Source: Corynebacterium mendelii
Lineage (GTDB): Bacteria; Actinomycetota; Actinomycetes; Mycobacteriales; Mycobacteriaceae
NCBI RefSeq assembly: GCF_017307055.1
Contig: NZ_JAFLEQ010000014.1
Location: forward strand, 27,328-91,327
Length of the DNA: 64,000 bases
Reading direction: 5' to 3'
Shown piece by piece: positions 35,161 to 44,302 of the stretch. Position numbers and translations under genes: made by a program. Below the pieces are notes generated by a model that ran no database searches, was not told where the DNA came from, and worked only from the letters and a program-made list of their open reading frames with translations. How positions within the stretch are numbered: the stretch's first letter is position 1; the number at the start of each line of letters is the position of its first letter.

Positions 35161-36255
35161 TCAGGCGTCGGTGGAAAACCTTATGCCGCCGTCGGGAATC
35201 GTGACCCCGGGCCATACCCGCATGCCTTTGCGCAGCTCACAGCGCGCCCCGATGCTGGCTCCCTCACCGATCAGGCAGTCAAACACGCGGGCATTCGGGC
35301 CGATGTGCGCCCCGTCGGCGATGATCGAATTTTTGATGATCGCCCCCGGCTCGATGGTCACGCCATCGAAAATGGCTGAATCATCGATACGGCAGCCCGC
35401 CCCGATCTCGGTGCCGCGGCCGACCACCGTGCCACCCAGCAGCAGCACCCCGTCTTTCACACAGGCGGATTCGTGGACGATCGACTCCCCGGTCTTGCCC
35501 TTGAGTACCGGCGAGTAGACGATACCGCGCACCAGATCAGAGGATCCGCGCACGAAATCGTGCGGGGTACCCATATCCCGCCAGTAGGAGGTATCGACAA
35601 ACCCCTGCAACAGCTTGCCCTGATCCAGCAGCCCGGGGAAGATGTCACGCTCCACAGAGACCACTTTCCCGGCCGGAATGGATTCGATGATTTCTTTTTT
35701 GAACACGTAGCAGCCGGCATTGATCTGGTCGGTCGGCGGATCCATGGTTTTTTCCAGAAAAGCCTGCACCCGGCCGGAAGCATCGGTGGGCACACACCCG
35801 TAGGCCCGCGGATCAGACACCCGCACCAGATGCATGGTCACATCCGCGCCGGTTGAGTGGTGGTTGTCCAGGATCGCATTCAAATCCAGCCCGCCGAAGA
35901 CATCGCCGTTGAACACGATCACCGTGTCATGGGTGAGCTTCGGCAGCACATTGCGGATCGCCCCACCGGTGCCCAGCGGCTTTTCCTCGAACACATACTG
36001 GATGTCCAAACCCATTTTTGAACCGTCACCGAAATAGTCCTCGAAGACTTCCCGGCGGAAACTGGTGCCCAACACCACCCGGGTGATGCCGGCTTGTTTG
36101 ATGCGGGCCAGAAGATGCTCCAAAAAAGGCACCCCGCCGGTCGGCAGCATCGGTTTGGGGGTCCGGCAGGTCAAAGGCCTCAGCCTGGTTCCCTTACCGC
36201 CGACCAGCACGACAGCTTCGGCGGGCGGATGGGCTGGTTGGGTGGAAGTGTCCAT
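35161..36255 (-). CDS. Mannose-1-phosphate guanylyltransferase-type NDP-sugar pyrophosphorylase (Rv3264c/RmpA-like)
   Basis: A 364-residue nucleotidyltransferase: the N-terminal domain has VVLVGGKGTRLRPLT and TPKPMLPTGG, the catalytic FNGDVFGG, and a C-terminal left-handed beta-helix of hexapeptide repeats (from about 255). The order pyrophosphorylase-wbbL-rmlD is that of Rv3264c-Rv3266c (manB/rmlA2) and C. glutamicum rmpA/manC, assigned to GDP-mannose supply for PIMs, LM and LAM. ATG 36255 was chosen; the long upstream frame is antisense to wbbL. The symbol is left blank since manB, manC and rmlA2 are all used. Confidence 0.9.
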   Translation of the reverse strand: MDTSTQPAHPPAEAVVLVGGKGTRLRPLTCRTPKPMLPTGGVPFLEHLLARIKQAGITRVVLGTSFRREVFEDYFGDGSKMGLDIQYVFEEKPLGTGGAIRNVLPKLTHDTVIVFNGDVFGGLDLNAILDNHHSTGADVTMHLVRVSDPRAYGCVPTDASGRVQAFLEKTMDPPTDQINAGCYVFKKEIIESIPAGKVVSVERDIFPGLLDQGKLLQGFVDTSYWRDMGTPHDFVRGSSDLVRGIVYSPVLKGKTGESIVHESACVKDGVLLLGGTVVGRGTEIGAGCRIDDSAIFDGVTIEPGAIIKNSIIADGAHIGPNARVFDCLIGEGASIGARCELRKGMRVWPGVTIPDGGIRFSTDA

Positions 36256-36355
36256 GGCGTGATCGTGTTTTCGTATCGGGTCTAATGGGTGAAAAACTGT
36301 GCCTTGCAATCCCCCGCCGGCGGGCTGTGGCCGGTGCGGCAGACACAGACGGCTA

Positions 36356-37252
36356 TTAATTTTTGCCGATTCTACGCCGCGCCGCCACCACGGCCGCCCG
36401 GCAGCGCACAGCAAGTCCAAGACGAAGCGCAAGCCGCAGGGGGGCGAACACCCACCCGGGGTGCCGGTCGGCCTGGAAACGGTAGGCGGAGGCGTGGTGG
36501 GCGGGAAGCATGGTCTCCGGGTGTTTGCCGGCCGCATGTCCCCTGTCGTGGCGCACCGTGGCGGTGGGGCAGTACACGTTCGCCCAGCCGGCCCGGGCCA
36601 GCCTGTCGCCCAGATCCACGTCTTCCATGTACATGAAATAGCGTTCGTCGAATCCGCCGATGGCGTCAAAGACCTCCCACCGGACCAACAGGCAGGATCC
36701 CGACAGCCAGCCGCAGGTGTGCTCGCCCGAAAGGTCCCGGTCTTTTCTGTACGTCCGGGAGAAAGGATTGTTTTTCCACACCCCACCCAGCAGGGCATGC
36801 CCGATTCCGTTGCCGAGGGTGGGCAAAGCCCTGGCCGACGGGTAGGGGCTGCCGTCGGGTTCCCGGATCGCGGGGCCAACGGCCCCGGCCTGCGGGTTGC
36901 GCCGCATGCAGTCGATCATGGCGTCAACAGACCCGGTGTCGAAGACCACATCCGGGTTGGTGATCAACAGATAATCCCCCTCGATTTCACCTTTGTCGCG
37001 CAGTGCGGCCAGCGCCTCCACCCCGCGGTTGACACCGGCCCCGTAGCCGACATTTCCGCCGGTGGGCACAAACCACACATTCTCCCGCCGCTGCGCCTGC
37101 TCCCTGGCCGCACCGTCGGTGGATCCGTTGTCGGCAAGCACCACGGCAGTGCCACGGGTGGTGGCTTGATCGAGCGAGTCGAGCATCTGGGCCAGATACT
37201 TGCCCGGGCTGTAGGTCACGGTCACACAGGCGATGGCGGGTTTCACAGTCAC
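36356..37252 (-). CDS. wbbL: Rhamnosyltransferase WbbL (GT2), arabinogalactan linker
   Basis: A 298-residue GT2 enzyme adding L-rhamnose to GlcNAc-PP-decaprenol, the second step of the arabinogalactan linkage unit. Motifs: VTVTYSPG start strand, LADNGSTDG, TNPDVV (DXD-like), and GFDERYFMYMEDVDLGDR with the catalytic base. GTG 37252 was chosen because it overlaps the rmlD stop codon by four bases (GTGA); ATG 37276 would add 8 residues. Essential in mycobacteria. The C-terminus is basic. Confidence 0.93.
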   Translation of the reverse strand: MTVKPAIACVTVTYSPGKYLAQMLDSLDQATTRGTAVVLADNGSTDGAAREQAQRRENVWFVPTGGNVGYGAGVNRGVEALAALRDKGEIEGDYLLITNPDVVFDTGSVDAMIDCMRRNPQAGAVGPAIREPDGSPYPSARALPTLGNGIGHALLGGVWKNNPFSRTYRKDRDLSGEHTCGWLSGSCLLVRWEVFDAIGGFDERYFMYMEDVDLGDRLARAGWANVYCPTATVRHDRGHAAGKHPETMLPAHHASAYRFQADRHPGWVFAPLRLALRLGLAVRCRAAVVAARRRIGKN

Positions 37253-38301
37253 CAGAGTGTAGCGGGCCGGGGGCATGTTTTTGTCACCGCCGTGCGGACA
37301 CGGTCGGTAAAACCGGCAACCGGCACATCCACCACATCGCGTGAGGTGGCAAGAACCGACCAGGCCGGCCGGGGCGCCGGGCGCGGATAGTTCGCTGTGG
37401 TGGTGGCGCACACCCGGTCCGGGTCGTAACCTGCGGCAGCAAACACTTCCCGCGCCAGCAGATACCAACTGGCCGGCTTCTCACCCGCCGCATGCAGCAC
37501 TCCCGCGGCCGGGCAGGTCGCCGACCGGTAGATTGCAGCCGCATCCCCCACGCTGAAGGCGTTCCCCACAGCCCGGTGGCGGCTGACAATCTTTATCCCT
37601 GTCAGCCGCCACAGCCACCGCGCCAGATCGGGGGCGAAGGTGGGCGAGCCCCACTGGTCATCGACGACGGCGGGGCAGACCCCCTGTTCCGCCAGCCGCA
37701 GCATGGTGCAGACGAAATCACCGGCATGCCGCTGCCCCAGCGCGCGGCCGGTGTACAGCCACGCGGTACGCACCACACTGGCCTGCGGGCAGGCCGCCGC
37801 CAGAAGCTGTTCGCCGAGCAGTTTCGTTGCCCCGTACATACTGGACGGGCAGGGCGGATCCTCCGGGCGCAGCGGCCGGCCCACCACGCCATCTGCGGCG
37901 GTGTCCGCCCGCCCCGCCACCGGGGCGCCGAACACGTAATCGGTGGACACATGGATCAGCGGCAGCCCGCGACTGGCGCAGCGCCGGGCAATATATTCCG
38001 GGGCGCCGACATTGACTCTGTGGACCTCATCCTGTTTGGCCGAATCCTGGGCGGCGTCAACAGCGGTAAAAGCCGCGGTGTTGATCACCGCATCCACCCC
38101 CCGGAAAACCGGTGACCGTCTCACTACCGAAGGGTCGCCGACATCGAGTGTCTCCCGCCCGACAACCACCATCTCAACATTGTTGGGCTTGGTTGCCGCC
38201 AGCGCGATCGACAGCTGTCCGGTACCCAGGACAAGCACCCGGAAGACCCGGTGTCCCGGCTGTGGCGTGTTCCTGGCAGGCAAAGCGGGTCCTCTCATCA
38301 T
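37249..38301 (-). CDS. rmlD: dTDP-4-dehydrorhamnose reductase
   Basis: A 350-residue SDR reducing dTDP-4-keto-L-rhamnose to dTDP-L-rhamnose, the donor for WbbL. Nucleotide motif GTGQLS (GxGQLG is usual), HVSTDYVF and the catalytic YGATKLLGE (Tyr-x3-Lys). ATG 38301 begins just before the first strand; the 41-residue upstream extension lies antisense to the LCP promoter region. Stop overlaps wbbL. rmlABC are not in this window. Confidence 0.92.
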   Translation of the reverse strand: MMRGPALPARNTPQPGHRVFRVLVLGTGQLSIALAATKPNNVEMVVVGRETLDVGDPSVVRRSPVFRGVDAVINTAAFTAVDAAQDSAKQDEVHRVNVGAPEYIARRCASRGLPLIHVSTDYVFGAPVAGRADTAADGVVGRPLRPEDPPCPSSMYGATKLLGEQLLAAACPQASVVRTAWLYTGRALGQRHAGDFVCTMLRLAEQGVCPAVVDDQWGSPTFAPDLARWLWRLTGIKIVSRHRAVGNAFSVGDAAAIYRSATCPAAGVLHAAGEKPASWYLLAREVFAAAGYDPDRVCATTTANYPRPAPRPAWSVLATSRDVVDVPVAGFTDRVRTAVTKTCPRPATLW

Positions 38302-38531
38302 CTCAATCTCAACAGGGCCGACTTTCCCGGCGGCACCACAGCTGCATGCGGTGGATGCGCATCGGCCCGCCCGGGGTGTGCGGCGTGCGGGAAACCGGTT
38401 GATTTCGAATGCAACCGCATCCACGGCCTATTATCTATCTACAGCAACGGTTTGCACCCGGTGCGGCCCCGGCGTGTTCACCGCCCGCTTGCGGCCACCG
38501 ACCACATCCGACGACACCGCCAGGAGTATTT

Positions 38532-40130
38532 GTGGCATCCCCATCCCGCCCCGTGCGCGACATCCACGCGGCCCCTGTCCCGGCCAATCCCGCCGCACAG
38601 TCGGGGCCGCGCTTCGTCCGGATCCTTGTCGCGGTGCTGGCGGTGATGGTGCTGGCTGTCTCCGGGGCGGGCTGGGCGACAGTCGGCAGAATCAGTGAGG
38701 ACATCAAATCCGACAGTGCGCTGCATCTCGGGGAGGAGATCGCCGGCGGTGGCGGGGCGATGAAAGCCCCCGTCCACGGTGAAGCCGCCGACGGCGCCAC
38801 CGATATTCTGCTGGTCGGATCCGATTCCCGGGCCGATGCCCAGGGCAATCCACTCACCCCGGAAGAAATTGCGATGCTGCGCGCCGGTGATGAACAAAAC
38901 GACAACACCGACACCATCATGGTCATCCGGGTACCCAATGACGGTTCCTCGGCCACCGCGATTTCGATTCCGCGGGACACCTACATCCATGACCCGAAAA
39001 TGGGCAACCTGAAAATCAACGGTGTCTATTCCTCATACAAGGCGGCGAAAGCCACCCAGCTTGTTGAGCAGGGGGTCACCGACCAGCAGACCATCGACGA
39101 AAAATCCACCGAAGCCGGCCGCGCCGCCCTGATCAGGGCAATCTCCCGGCTGACCGGGGTGACCGTCGACCACTACGCCGAAATCGGTTTGCTCGGCTTC
39201 GTCCTGCTCACCGATGCTGTCGGCGGGGTGGATGTGTGTTTGAACAATGCCGTCTACGACGAGTTCTCCCAGGCTGATTTCCCGGCCGGTGTGCAGACCC
39301 TGGGCGGCCCCGACGCGTTGAGTTTCGTCCGCCAGCGCCACGGTCTTCCCCGCGGCGACCTGGACCGGATCACCCGCCAGCAGGCGTTTATGGCTTCCCT
39401 GGTCAACAAAGTCCTGTCCAACGGAACCTTGTCCAGTCCCGCGAAACTGTCGTCACTTGCTGATGCGGTCCGCCGCTCGGTCATCATCGACCAGGGCTGG
39501 GACATTATGGGCTTTGCCAACCAGCTGCAGAACCTGGCCGGCGGCAAAGTGAAATTCGCCACCATCCCGGTGACCTCGATCGACGGTGTCGGCGACTACG
39601 GCGAATCCGTGGTCACGGTCTCGGTGCCGGAGATCCACGCCTTCTTCAAAACCCTGCTGGGCAGCCAATCCCCCAGCCCGTCACCGACAGCCCCCACCAC
39701 CACCGAAGCCCCGCGTAAAACCCTGGAGGTCCACACTCTCAACGCCACCACCACCAGCGGTCTGGCGGGCCGGGTGGCCGGGGCGGTGAAAAACATGGGC
39801 TACCCCATCGGCGAGATCGGCAATGCCCCCGACGGCCTCTACACCTATTCGCAGGTCCTGGCCGACGACACCACCGACCCGGATGTCATCGCCCTGGCCA
39901 AAGACCTGGGTGGGCTGCCGGTGGAACAGGCCCAGTCCCTGGAGCCGGGGGAGGCGGTTATTGCCGTCGCCGACGACTACACCGGGCCGAAATCAGATGA
40001 GCCGCTGTCTGCCGACGGCACCACCGGCACCGGCACCCCCAGCGTGATCGGGCAACCGGGTGAAGCCCCCGCACCGCCGACCACCCCGGTCATCGACGGT
40101 GGCGGCAACGGCCCGCGGTGTGTGAACTAA
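38532..40130 (+). CDS. LytR-CpsA-Psr (LCP) ligase with LytR_C domain
   Basis: A 532-residue membrane protein: short cytoplasmic part, one TM helix (about 33-55), the LCP domain with ILLVGSDSR, ISIPRDTYIHDP, LKINGVYS and SFVRQRHGLPRGDLDRITRQQ, then a LytR_C domain (LEVHTLNATTTSGLA). LCP enzymes transfer arabinogalactan from its lipid carrier to peptidoglycan; it is divergent from rmlD-wbbL, which make that linker. GTG 38532 has AGGAG 5 nt upstream. Resembles C. glutamicum LcpA and M. tuberculosis Rv3267. The far C-terminus is a disordered Pro/Gly tail. Confidence 0.93.
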   Translation: MASPSRPVRDIHAAPVPANPAAQSGPRFVRILVAVLAVMVLAVSGAGWATVGRISEDIKSDSALHLGEEIAGGGGAMKAPVHGEAADGATDILLVGSDSRADAQGNPLTPEEIAMLRAGDEQNDNTDTIMVIRVPNDGSSATAISIPRDTYIHDPKMGNLKINGVYSSYKAAKATQLVEQGVTDQQTIDEKSTEAGRAALIRAISRLTGVTVDHYAEIGLLGFVLLTDAVGGVDVCLNNAVYDEFSQADFPAGVQTLGGPDALSFVRQRHGLPRGDLDRITRQQAFMASLVNKVLSNGTLSSPAKLSSLADAVRRSVIIDQGWDIMGFANQLQNLAGGKVKFATIPVTSIDGVGDYGESVVTVSVPEIHAFFKTLLGSQSPSPSPTAPTTTEAPRKTLEVHTLNATTTSGLAGRVAGAVKNMGYPIGEIGNAPDGLYTYSQVLADDTTDPDVIALAKDLGGLPVEQAQSLEPGEAVIAVADDYTGPKSDEPLSADGTTGTGTPSVIGQPGEAPAPPTTPVIDGGGNGPRCVN

Positions 40131-40414
40131 CCCCGGGCACAACCACCAGCCCCTGCACATCCACGGTTCGGAGATGCAGGGGTTGTCTGTGTCCCCGGTC
40201 CCGAACGGGATGTGGCAGGCACCTCCCCCAAAAGCGTCATCCGCCACTTCCCGCGCCGGTCATTGACAGTCCCGTAAAAACCGCCCGGTGCTTTATCCAC
40301 CGCGTGCTCCAGCGTGTCGGGGGTCTTCCAGCAGTGCCGCGGAACAGCGAAGACCGGACGTGACTCGCCCGCCCCCGTGACAAGGGAATCTATCCCGGCC
40401 TTGCTCCAGACCAC
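40127..40414 (-). CDS. Possible small gene in LCP-TIGR03089 gap
   Basis: A 95-codon frame from GTG 40414. The middle part (RPVFAVPRHCWKTPDTLE, then GGFYGTVNDRRGKWRMTLL) looks like a real protein segment, with GC-rich third positions. There is no ribosome-binding site or -10 box, and the C-terminal third runs through the LCP terminator-like hairpin. It may be a remnant or chance. No family recognised. Confidence 0.25.
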   Translation of the reverse strand: MVWSKAGIDSLVTGAGESRPVFAVPRHCWKTPDTLEHAVDKAPGGFYGTVNDRRGKWRMTLLGEVPATSRSGPGTQTTPASPNRGCAGAGGCARG

Positions 40415-40556
40415 ATGAAAACGTGGGGGGACAACCAGATTTACCCTGTCTCTTGTTCAGGAGTGCAGAAAGTGGACCTGAGACGATGACGCATGAGACG
40501 GGCAACCGGTTGCACCCACCGGCACAACCGGCGTTTCATGCCTACCCTGGGCGGGT
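40131..40556. other. LCP-TIGR03089 gap (426 nt)
   Basis: CCCCTGCA...TGCAGGGG hairpin near 40156-40191 after the LCP gene is a likely weak terminator. The rest is non-coding unless the doubtful small gene at 40127-40414 on the minus strand is real. Confidence 0.45.
40543..40548 (+). promoter_or_regulatory. -10 box TACCCT, leaderless start of TIGR03089 gene
   Basis: TACCCT ends 8 nt before ATG 40557; no ribosome-binding site. Confidence 0.5.
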
Positions 40557-41237
40557 ATGGAACTGCTGAACGCTCTTTTGACGAGTGATCCCGCGGCCCC
40601 GCGACTGACGGTCTACAACGAAACCACCGGGGCCCGTCTCGATTTTTCCGCCACCACCCTGGACAACTGGGCGGCGAAAGTGGGCAACATGCTCGTCGAG
40701 GAGTTCGATTGCGAACCGGGCTGCCGTATCGCCGTTGATTTACCGGCCGGCTGGCAGCCGGTGGTGATTGTGCTGGGGGCATTGGCCGCCGGTATCGATT
40801 GGACCATCGGCATCCCCGATGATGTCCCGGAGGTGGTGTTCACCTCCCCGGACCGGATCACCGATGACCTGGTGGAAGGAAGCGACTGCGATATTGCCCT
40901 GGTCACCGATGACCCGATGGGCCGCGGCGTCGTCGAAACCGGTGGTGAGGTACCGGACGGGCTGGTTGATTTCGGGCCGACGGTGCGTGTCTACGGCGAC
41001 ATATACCCGGCCCCCACTCCGCGACTGGACACGCTGTACCCGGCTGGTCCGGACACGCCACGGTCGACCCCGGCCCGGGTTATGTCGACGGGTTTTACCG
41101 ACACCGCCTCCCTGATCAGTACCGTGCTTGAGCCACTGGCAGCCGGCGGATCAGCGGTCATTGTCACCGGCCCCACCGGTGCCGACCGGCTGGAGACCAT
41201 CGCCGCGGAAGAAAACGTCACCCAGATTCTGCGGTAA
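40557..41237 (+). CDS. TIGR03089 family protein (Rv3268-like)
   Basis: A 226-residue protein conserved in actinobacteria next to the LCP gene. It resembles a short piece of an adenylate-forming enzyme (GWQPVVIVLGALAAGIDWTIG strand-helix) but lacks the AMP-binding core motifs. No signal peptide or membrane helix is convincing. Function unknown. Leaderless start. It ends 107 nt before the trehalose importer ATPase, which has its own promoter. Confidence 0.85.
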   Translation: MELLNALLTSDPAAPRLTVYNETTGARLDFSATTLDNWAAKVGNMLVEEFDCEPGCRIAVDLPAGWQPVVIVLGALAAGIDWTIGIPDDVPEVVFTSPDRITDDLVEGSDCDIALVTDDPMGRGVVETGGEVPDGLVDFGPTVRVYGDIYPAPTPRLDTLYPAGPDTPRSTPARVMSTGFTDTASLISTVLEPLAAGGSAVIVTGPTGADRLETIAAEENVTQILR

Positions 41238-41331
41238 CCGGCAGCACACCTTCCCGCCCCACCCACACCCTTGGGGTCCCGGCCACTGGTGCCGTGCGGA
41301 TGATCAGCCTGTGAATCCGGGCAAAGGTGGG

Positions 41332-41337
41332 TAGATT
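41332..41337 (+). promoter_or_regulatory. -10 box TAGATT, leaderless start of importer ATPase
   Basis: TAGATT ends 7 nt before ATG 41345. Confidence 0.6.
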
Positions 41338-41344
41338 GGCCGAT

Positions 41345-42379
41345 ATGGCGCAAGTTGAGTTTTCCAATGTCACCATCCGCTACCCCGGTGCCGACAAACC
41401 CAGTGTCAGCAACCTGAATTTGACCATCGACGACGGGGAATTCCTGGTGCTGGTGGGACCGTCCGGCTGCGGAAAATCCACCACCCTGCGTGCTCTGGCG
41501 GGACTGGAAAACATCGAATCCGGCACGGTGTCGATCGGCGGCGAAGATGTCACCCACACCGATCCGAAAGACCGGGACATCGCCATGGTGTTCCAGACTT
41601 ACGCGCTCTACCCGCACTATTCGGTGAAAAAGAACCTGGCGTTCCCGCTGAAACTGGCCAAAGAAAACAGCACCGTCATCGACAGCAAAATCGACAAGGC
41701 CGCACAGCTTCTCGGGTTGATCGAATACCTGCAGCGCAAACCGAAGGATCTTTCCGGCGGGCAGCGCCAGCGGGTGGCCATGGGGCGGGCGATTGTGCGC
41801 ACCCCGCAGGTGTTTTTGATGGATGAGCCGTTGAGCAACCTGGACGCGAAACTCAGGGTGCAGACCCGCACCCAGCTGGCTGATCTGCAGCACAGGCTGG
41901 GGACCACCACCGTCTATGTCACCCACGACCAGGTGGAGGCGATGACCATGGGTGACCGGGTGGCCATTTTGAAAGACGGCGAACTGATGCAGGTGGCCAC
42001 CCCCGCTGAACTGTATGACCGGCCGGCCAATGCGTTTGTGGCGGGTTTCATCGGTTCCCCGGCGATGAATCTTCTGGCGGCCACCCACCCGGATCATGGG
42101 GCTGTGACTGTCGGTATCCGGCCGGAGCACACCCGTCTGGTGGTTGCGGGCCATCCGGTCGAACCCCACGAACTGGGGGTTGCAGCACACATTGATGTCG
42201 TCGAGGAACTGGGCAGCGCCACCTTTGTGTACGCCCACCGCACCGATGACCCGCAGGTGATGGTGACCTGCAGGTTGTCCGGTCAACCATCCCCTGCCCC
42301 GGAGCAGACGGTCACACTGGCTCTCGACATGCGCCGGGCACATTTTTTCGACGCCGAAAACGGGCAGCGGATCGAGTGA
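41345..42379 (+). CDS. Sugar ABC importer ATPase, TusK/SugC/MsmK type
   Basis: A 344-residue CUT1 importer ATPase. Walker A GPSGCGKST, signature LSGGQRQRVAMGRAI, Walker B VFLMDEPLSNLD, H-loop VTHDQVEAMTMG and a C-terminal TOBE region with GIRPEHTRLV. Together with the binding protein and two permeases downstream it matches TusK2 of the C. glutamicum trehalose system (cg0831-cg0835) and SugC of LpqY-SugABC. Substrate is inferred from family and neighbourhood; maltose-type sugars remain possible. Its own leaderless promoter separates it from the binding-protein transcript. Confidence 0.9.
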   Translation: MAQVEFSNVTIRYPGADKPSVSNLNLTIDDGEFLVLVGPSGCGKSTTLRALAGLENIESGTVSIGGEDVTHTDPKDRDIAMVFQTYALYPHYSVKKNLAFPLKLAKENSTVIDSKIDKAAQLLGLIEYLQRKPKDLSGGQRQRVAMGRAIVRTPQVFLMDEPLSNLDAKLRVQTRTQLADLQHRLGTTTVYVTHDQVEAMTMGDRVAILKDGELMQVATPAELYDRPANAFVAGFIGSPAMNLLAATHPDHGAVTVGIRPEHTRLVVAGHPVEPHELGVAAHIDVVEELGSATFVYAHRTDDPQVMVTCRLSGQPSPAPEQTVTLALDMRRAHFFDAENGQRIE

Positions 42380-42429
42380 TCATGTCCGGGCTTTTTGCCC
42401 CAAACCCTGTGCAATACCCTCAGGATGGG

Positions 42430-42435
42430 TAGGAT
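42430..42435 (+). promoter_or_regulatory. Candidate -10 box TAGGAT for the binding-protein gene
   Basis: TAGGAT with a weak upstream TGCAAT would start RNA near 42442, giving a leader of about 225 nt with a CGGGCAT/ATGCCCG hairpin before the lipoprotein gene. Confidence 0.3.
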
Positions 42436-42666
42436 CGAGACAAGTGTTCCGTCTGCGGGCACACTGCACCGCCCGGGGGACGGGTTGCCTCACCCCCTGT
42501 GCTGTGTGTTTGCCGGGCATCCCCCTGAGACGGGGCGGCATGCCCGCCGCAGCCGCGCTGTTTCGCCACCGGGTCGCGGTGACGGCAAAACAGATGTGTG
42601 CGGTGGCCTTCAACGGCGCCCGTTTCCCGGCGGAAGACCCATCAACTGAGAGGGAATTTTTCATCC

Positions 42667-44013
42667 ATGACCATCTACACCCGTAAAACTCTCGCCGCAC
42701 TCGGGGCGGCCACGCTGACAGCTGCCGTCGCCTTGTCCGGCTGTTCCTCCGACGCCGGTTCCTCCGACAGCTCCTCCGACGGTTCCTCCTCGACAGCCGC
42801 GGCAGAAGCCACCACGGAAGCCAGCGCCGACAAAGACAAGGACAAGGGCAAGGAGATGGAAGCCGGCCGCGGCCCCATCACCTTCGCGATGGGTAAAAAC
42901 GACACCGACAAACTCAAGCCGGTGATCGCGGACTGGAACAAAGAACACCCGGACGAGAAAGTCACCTTGAAGGAACTGGCCGGTGAGGCTGACGCACAGC
43001 GCGAAACCCTGGTGCAGTCGCTGCAGGCCAAGTCCGGTGAATACGATGTCATGGCCCTCGATGTGGTGTGGACCGCCGAGTTCGCCGCCAACCAGTGGCT
43101 GGAGCCGCTGGAAGGCGACATGGCCGTCGACACCTCCAAGCTGCTCAAGCCCACTGTTGATTCGGCCACCTACGCCGGCAAGCTCTACGCCATGCCGCAA
43201 AACACCAACGGCCAGCTGCTGTTCCGCAACACCGAACTGGTGCCGGAAGCCCCGAAAGACTTCGCCCAGCTGGCAGCCGACTGCACTAATCTGCCCGATG
43301 GCACTGACTGCCTGATCACCCAGCTCAAGCAGTACGAGGGTCTGACCGTCAACACCGCCGGCTTTATTGAGGGTGCGGGCGGACACATTGTCGGCGATGA
43401 CGGTAAAACCCCCGAGGTCACCTCCGCCGAGTCGATGAAGGGCCTGGAAACCATGGTCGGCGCCTACAAAGATGGTGTGATCGCCAAGGCCGCAACCGGC
43501 GCCAACGAGGAAACCACCCACCTGACCTTCATCGAGGGCAAGTCCGCCTTCGCCATCAACTGGCCGTACATGTACGACATGGCCAAGACCAACGATTCCT
43601 CCACGGTCAAAGACCACTTCGACGTGCAGCCGCTGGGCAAAGACACCCTCGGATTCGCCTCCACCCTGGGCGGCTACAACAACGGCATCAACCCCTTCTC
43701 GGAGAACAAGCTGACCGCCCGTGACTTCGTTGAGTTCATCACCAACGAAAAGAACCAGAAGTCGTTTGCCGAAGCCTCCTTCCCGCCGGTTCTGGCCTCC
43801 ATCTACGATGATGCGGACCTGATCAAGGACTACCCGTTCCTGCCCGCGCTGAAGCAGTCGCTGGAAAATGCGGTCCCCCGCCCGGTCTCGCCCTTCTACC
43901 CGGCGATCTCCAAGGCCATCCAGGACAACGCCTACGCGGCTTTGAACGGTGACAAGTCTGTTGAGGACGCGTCCAAGGACATGGAAGCCGCCATCGGCCA
44001 GGCCAACAAGTAA
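42667..44013 (+). CDS. Trehalose-type sugar-binding lipoprotein (TusE/LpqY-like)
   Basis: A 448-residue family-1 solute-binding protein. Signal peptide and lipobox LSGC (Cys22) are followed by a Ser/Asp-rich linker and a Lys/Asp-rich stretch (about 55-65). The mature fold begins GPITFAMGKNDTDKLKPVI. Conserved AFAINWPYMYDMA near 310 is typical of LpqY/TusE. It delivers substrate to the permeases at 44303 and 45356. GAGAGGG precedes ATG 42667. A double hairpin follows it and may raise its level over the permeases. Confidence 0.9.
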   Translation: MTIYTRKTLAALGAATLTAAVALSGCSSDAGSSDSSSDGSSSTAAAEATTEASADKDKDKGKEMEAGRGPITFAMGKNDTDKLKPVIADWNKEHPDEKVTLKELAGEADAQRETLVQSLQAKSGEYDVMALDVVWTAEFAANQWLEPLEGDMAVDTSKLLKPTVDSATYAGKLYAMPQNTNGQLLFRNTELVPEAPKDFAQLAADCTNLPDGTDCLITQLKQYEGLTVNTAGFIEGAGGHIVGDDGKTPEVTSAESMKGLETMVGAYKDGVIAKAATGANEETTHLTFIEGKSAFAINWPYMYDMAKTNDSSTVKDHFDVQPLGKDTLGFASTLGGYNNGINPFSENKLTARDFVEFITNEKNQKSFAEASFPPVLASIYDDADLIKDYPFLPALKQSLENAVPRPVSPFYPAISKAIQDNAYAALNGDKSVEDASKDMEAAIGQANK

Positions 44014-44041
44014 ATAAGCGCCCACATTTTTTGTGGCTTTA

Positions 44042-44072
44042 CATCCCCCCGCCGCCCGGCGGCGGGGGGATG
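44042..44072 (+). terminator. GC-rich hairpin after the binding-protein gene (first)
   Basis: CATCCCCCCGCCGCC pairs exactly with GGCGGCGGGGGGATG around a single base. It lies between two copies of TTTTTGTGGCTTT (about 44028-44040 and 44108-44120). Inside the importer operon it would act as 3' stabiliser or attenuator. Confidence 0.6.
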
Positions 44073-44076
44073 GCAC

Positions 44077-44112
44077 GGGGTGCGCCCGGCCCCGCCGGCG
44101 CACCCCGTTTTT
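44077..44112 (+). terminator. Attenuator/terminator between binding protein and permeases
   Basis: GGGGTGCGCC / GGCGCACCCC perfect 10-bp stem followed by GTTTTT, then GTGGCTTTTTT. Strong intrinsic terminator form inside the operon. Confidence 0.75.
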
Positions 44113-44302
44113 GTGGCTTTTTTCCAGAGATTTCCCCTCCAGGACCCCGCAGCTGCAGCACCCCGGGGCACGGTAGCCTTGAGAGCACATGCCACAACCG
44201 GCCGCCGCACGGGCTCGCGCCCGCCCCTCCCGGCCGGTTGACCGGACGCCAGCCGGTCCAACGTGGCTTTTTAATCCATCCACCGCAGGAGTGTGATAAC
44301 CG

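Noticed and set aside
34030..35379. Long plus-strand open frame (449 codons) across the whiB2-manC gap
   Set aside because: Runs antisense through whiB2 and manC, has His/Pro-rich composition, no ribosome-binding site and no recognisable family; GC bias alone keeps the frame open.
42661..44283. 540-codon minus-strand frame opposite the sugar-binding protein gene
   Set aside because: Antisense shadow; repeats of Gly/Val come from the codon pattern on the coding strand.
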